Below are positions 54,542-54,673 of a stretch of 54,673 nt of DNA, piece by piece. Under the pieces are notes generated by a model. That model was given only the letters and a program-made list of their open reading frames with translations. It made no database searches and was not told the origin of the DNA. The DNA is taken from contig JASJCT010000024.1 in NCBI GenBank assembly GCA_030065855.1, forward strand, positions 1 to 54,673. Reading direction: 5' to 3'. This stretch comes from Myxococcota bacterium. GTDB lineage: Bacteria; Myxococcota_A; Polyangia; JAAYKL01. Within the stretch, counting starts at the first letter, position 1; every line of letters begins with the position of its first letter. The translations under genes and the position numbers were made by a program.

Positions 54542-54673
54542 GTCCAGTCTGCAATGTCGGGTAAAAGGCCTCCCCCTTTGGCAAAGGGCAATGGCATTCG
54601 GTTAAGGGCAAATGTCGCGATTTTTGCTATTTTTATGCCGGGTAAAGGATCTCCCCCTTGAAAAAGGGGGTTA
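54542..54673. repeat. Dispersed C-rich hairpin repeat, copy 2
   Basis: GTCCAGTCTGCAATGTCGG at 54542, followed by GCCTCCCCCTTT and AAAGGG, repeats the block at 13863 with few changes. A second hairpin CCCCCTT-GAA-AAAGGGGG is at about 54653-54671. It continues to the right edge. Confidence 0.75.

Overview
The window is a bacterial chromosome segment from a Gram-negative organism. TolQ/TolR-type proteins, an outer-membrane Wza-type exporter, lipobox-bearing lipoproteins and a C-terminal-aromatic outer-membrane barrel all point to two membranes. The lipoproteins with long Asp/Ser/Thr linkers, the abundance of receiver-domain proteins and the PilZ, peptidase-MA and DUF4175-type genes suggest a deltaproteobacterial lineage (Myxococcota or Bradymonadota-like). 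This is inference; no rRNA or tRNA gene is present to settle it. Two surface-protein families (M43 protease with a 3-coathanger stack; fibre protein with an HLPxIP tail) are of a kind best known from Bacteroidota, so horizontal exchange is plausible.

Layout. 1-2320 is a mobile patch: the start of an IS4-like transposase cut by the window edge, then an IS110/IS1111-family transposase with structured DNA on both sides. 2388-3494 is a von Willebrand-factor-A lipoprotein interrupted by a TGA where a Trp codon is expected. 3513-9893 is a lipid/polyene-like island: ketoreductase, AMP-ligase, cobalamin-type radical SAM enzyme and a beta-propeller protein on the minus strand, and ACP, COG4648-like membrane protein and GT2 glycosyltransferase on the plus strand. 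It resembles part of an aryl-polyene cluster, but no ketosynthase is visible. 9950-11270 is an internally deleted IS1182-type element between inverted REP-like doublets.

11347-22232 is housekeeping-like: response regulator, PilZ, TolR/TolQ, a degenerate ParA-J-RodZ-like fusion, YqeY, a large DUF4175-type membrane protein, a peptidase-MA/TPR protein and a receiver-histidine kinase. 22278-34849 is metabolic: DUF885 peptidase, SerC and SerA, a TetR regulator, a polysaccharide flippase, a class-V cysteine-desulfurase-like enzyme, a VOC protein, then a plus-strand operon of split transketolase and a second cobalamin-type radical SAM enzyme.

34863-54524 is an accessory and surface region. Two paralogous cassettes (fibre lipoprotein then M43 metalloprotease, same order and strand) lie at 34863-38004 and 48801-51818. 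Between them are a cytochrome c/rhodanese fusion, an SD-linker lipoprotein, Wzc and Wza capsule-export genes, two tandem toxin-antitoxin modules with palindromic operators, a perfect 50-bp tandem duplication and a RAYT/Y1 transposase whose ribosome-binding site sits in a hairpin. An outer-membrane barrel, another SD lipoprotein and a nitroreductase close the window.

The most novel candidates are the duplicated fibre/protease cassettes, the ParA-like fusion lacking its Walker lysine, the ketosynthase-less polyene-like island with a radical SAM enzyme, and the RNA-like structure downstream of the IS110-family transposase.
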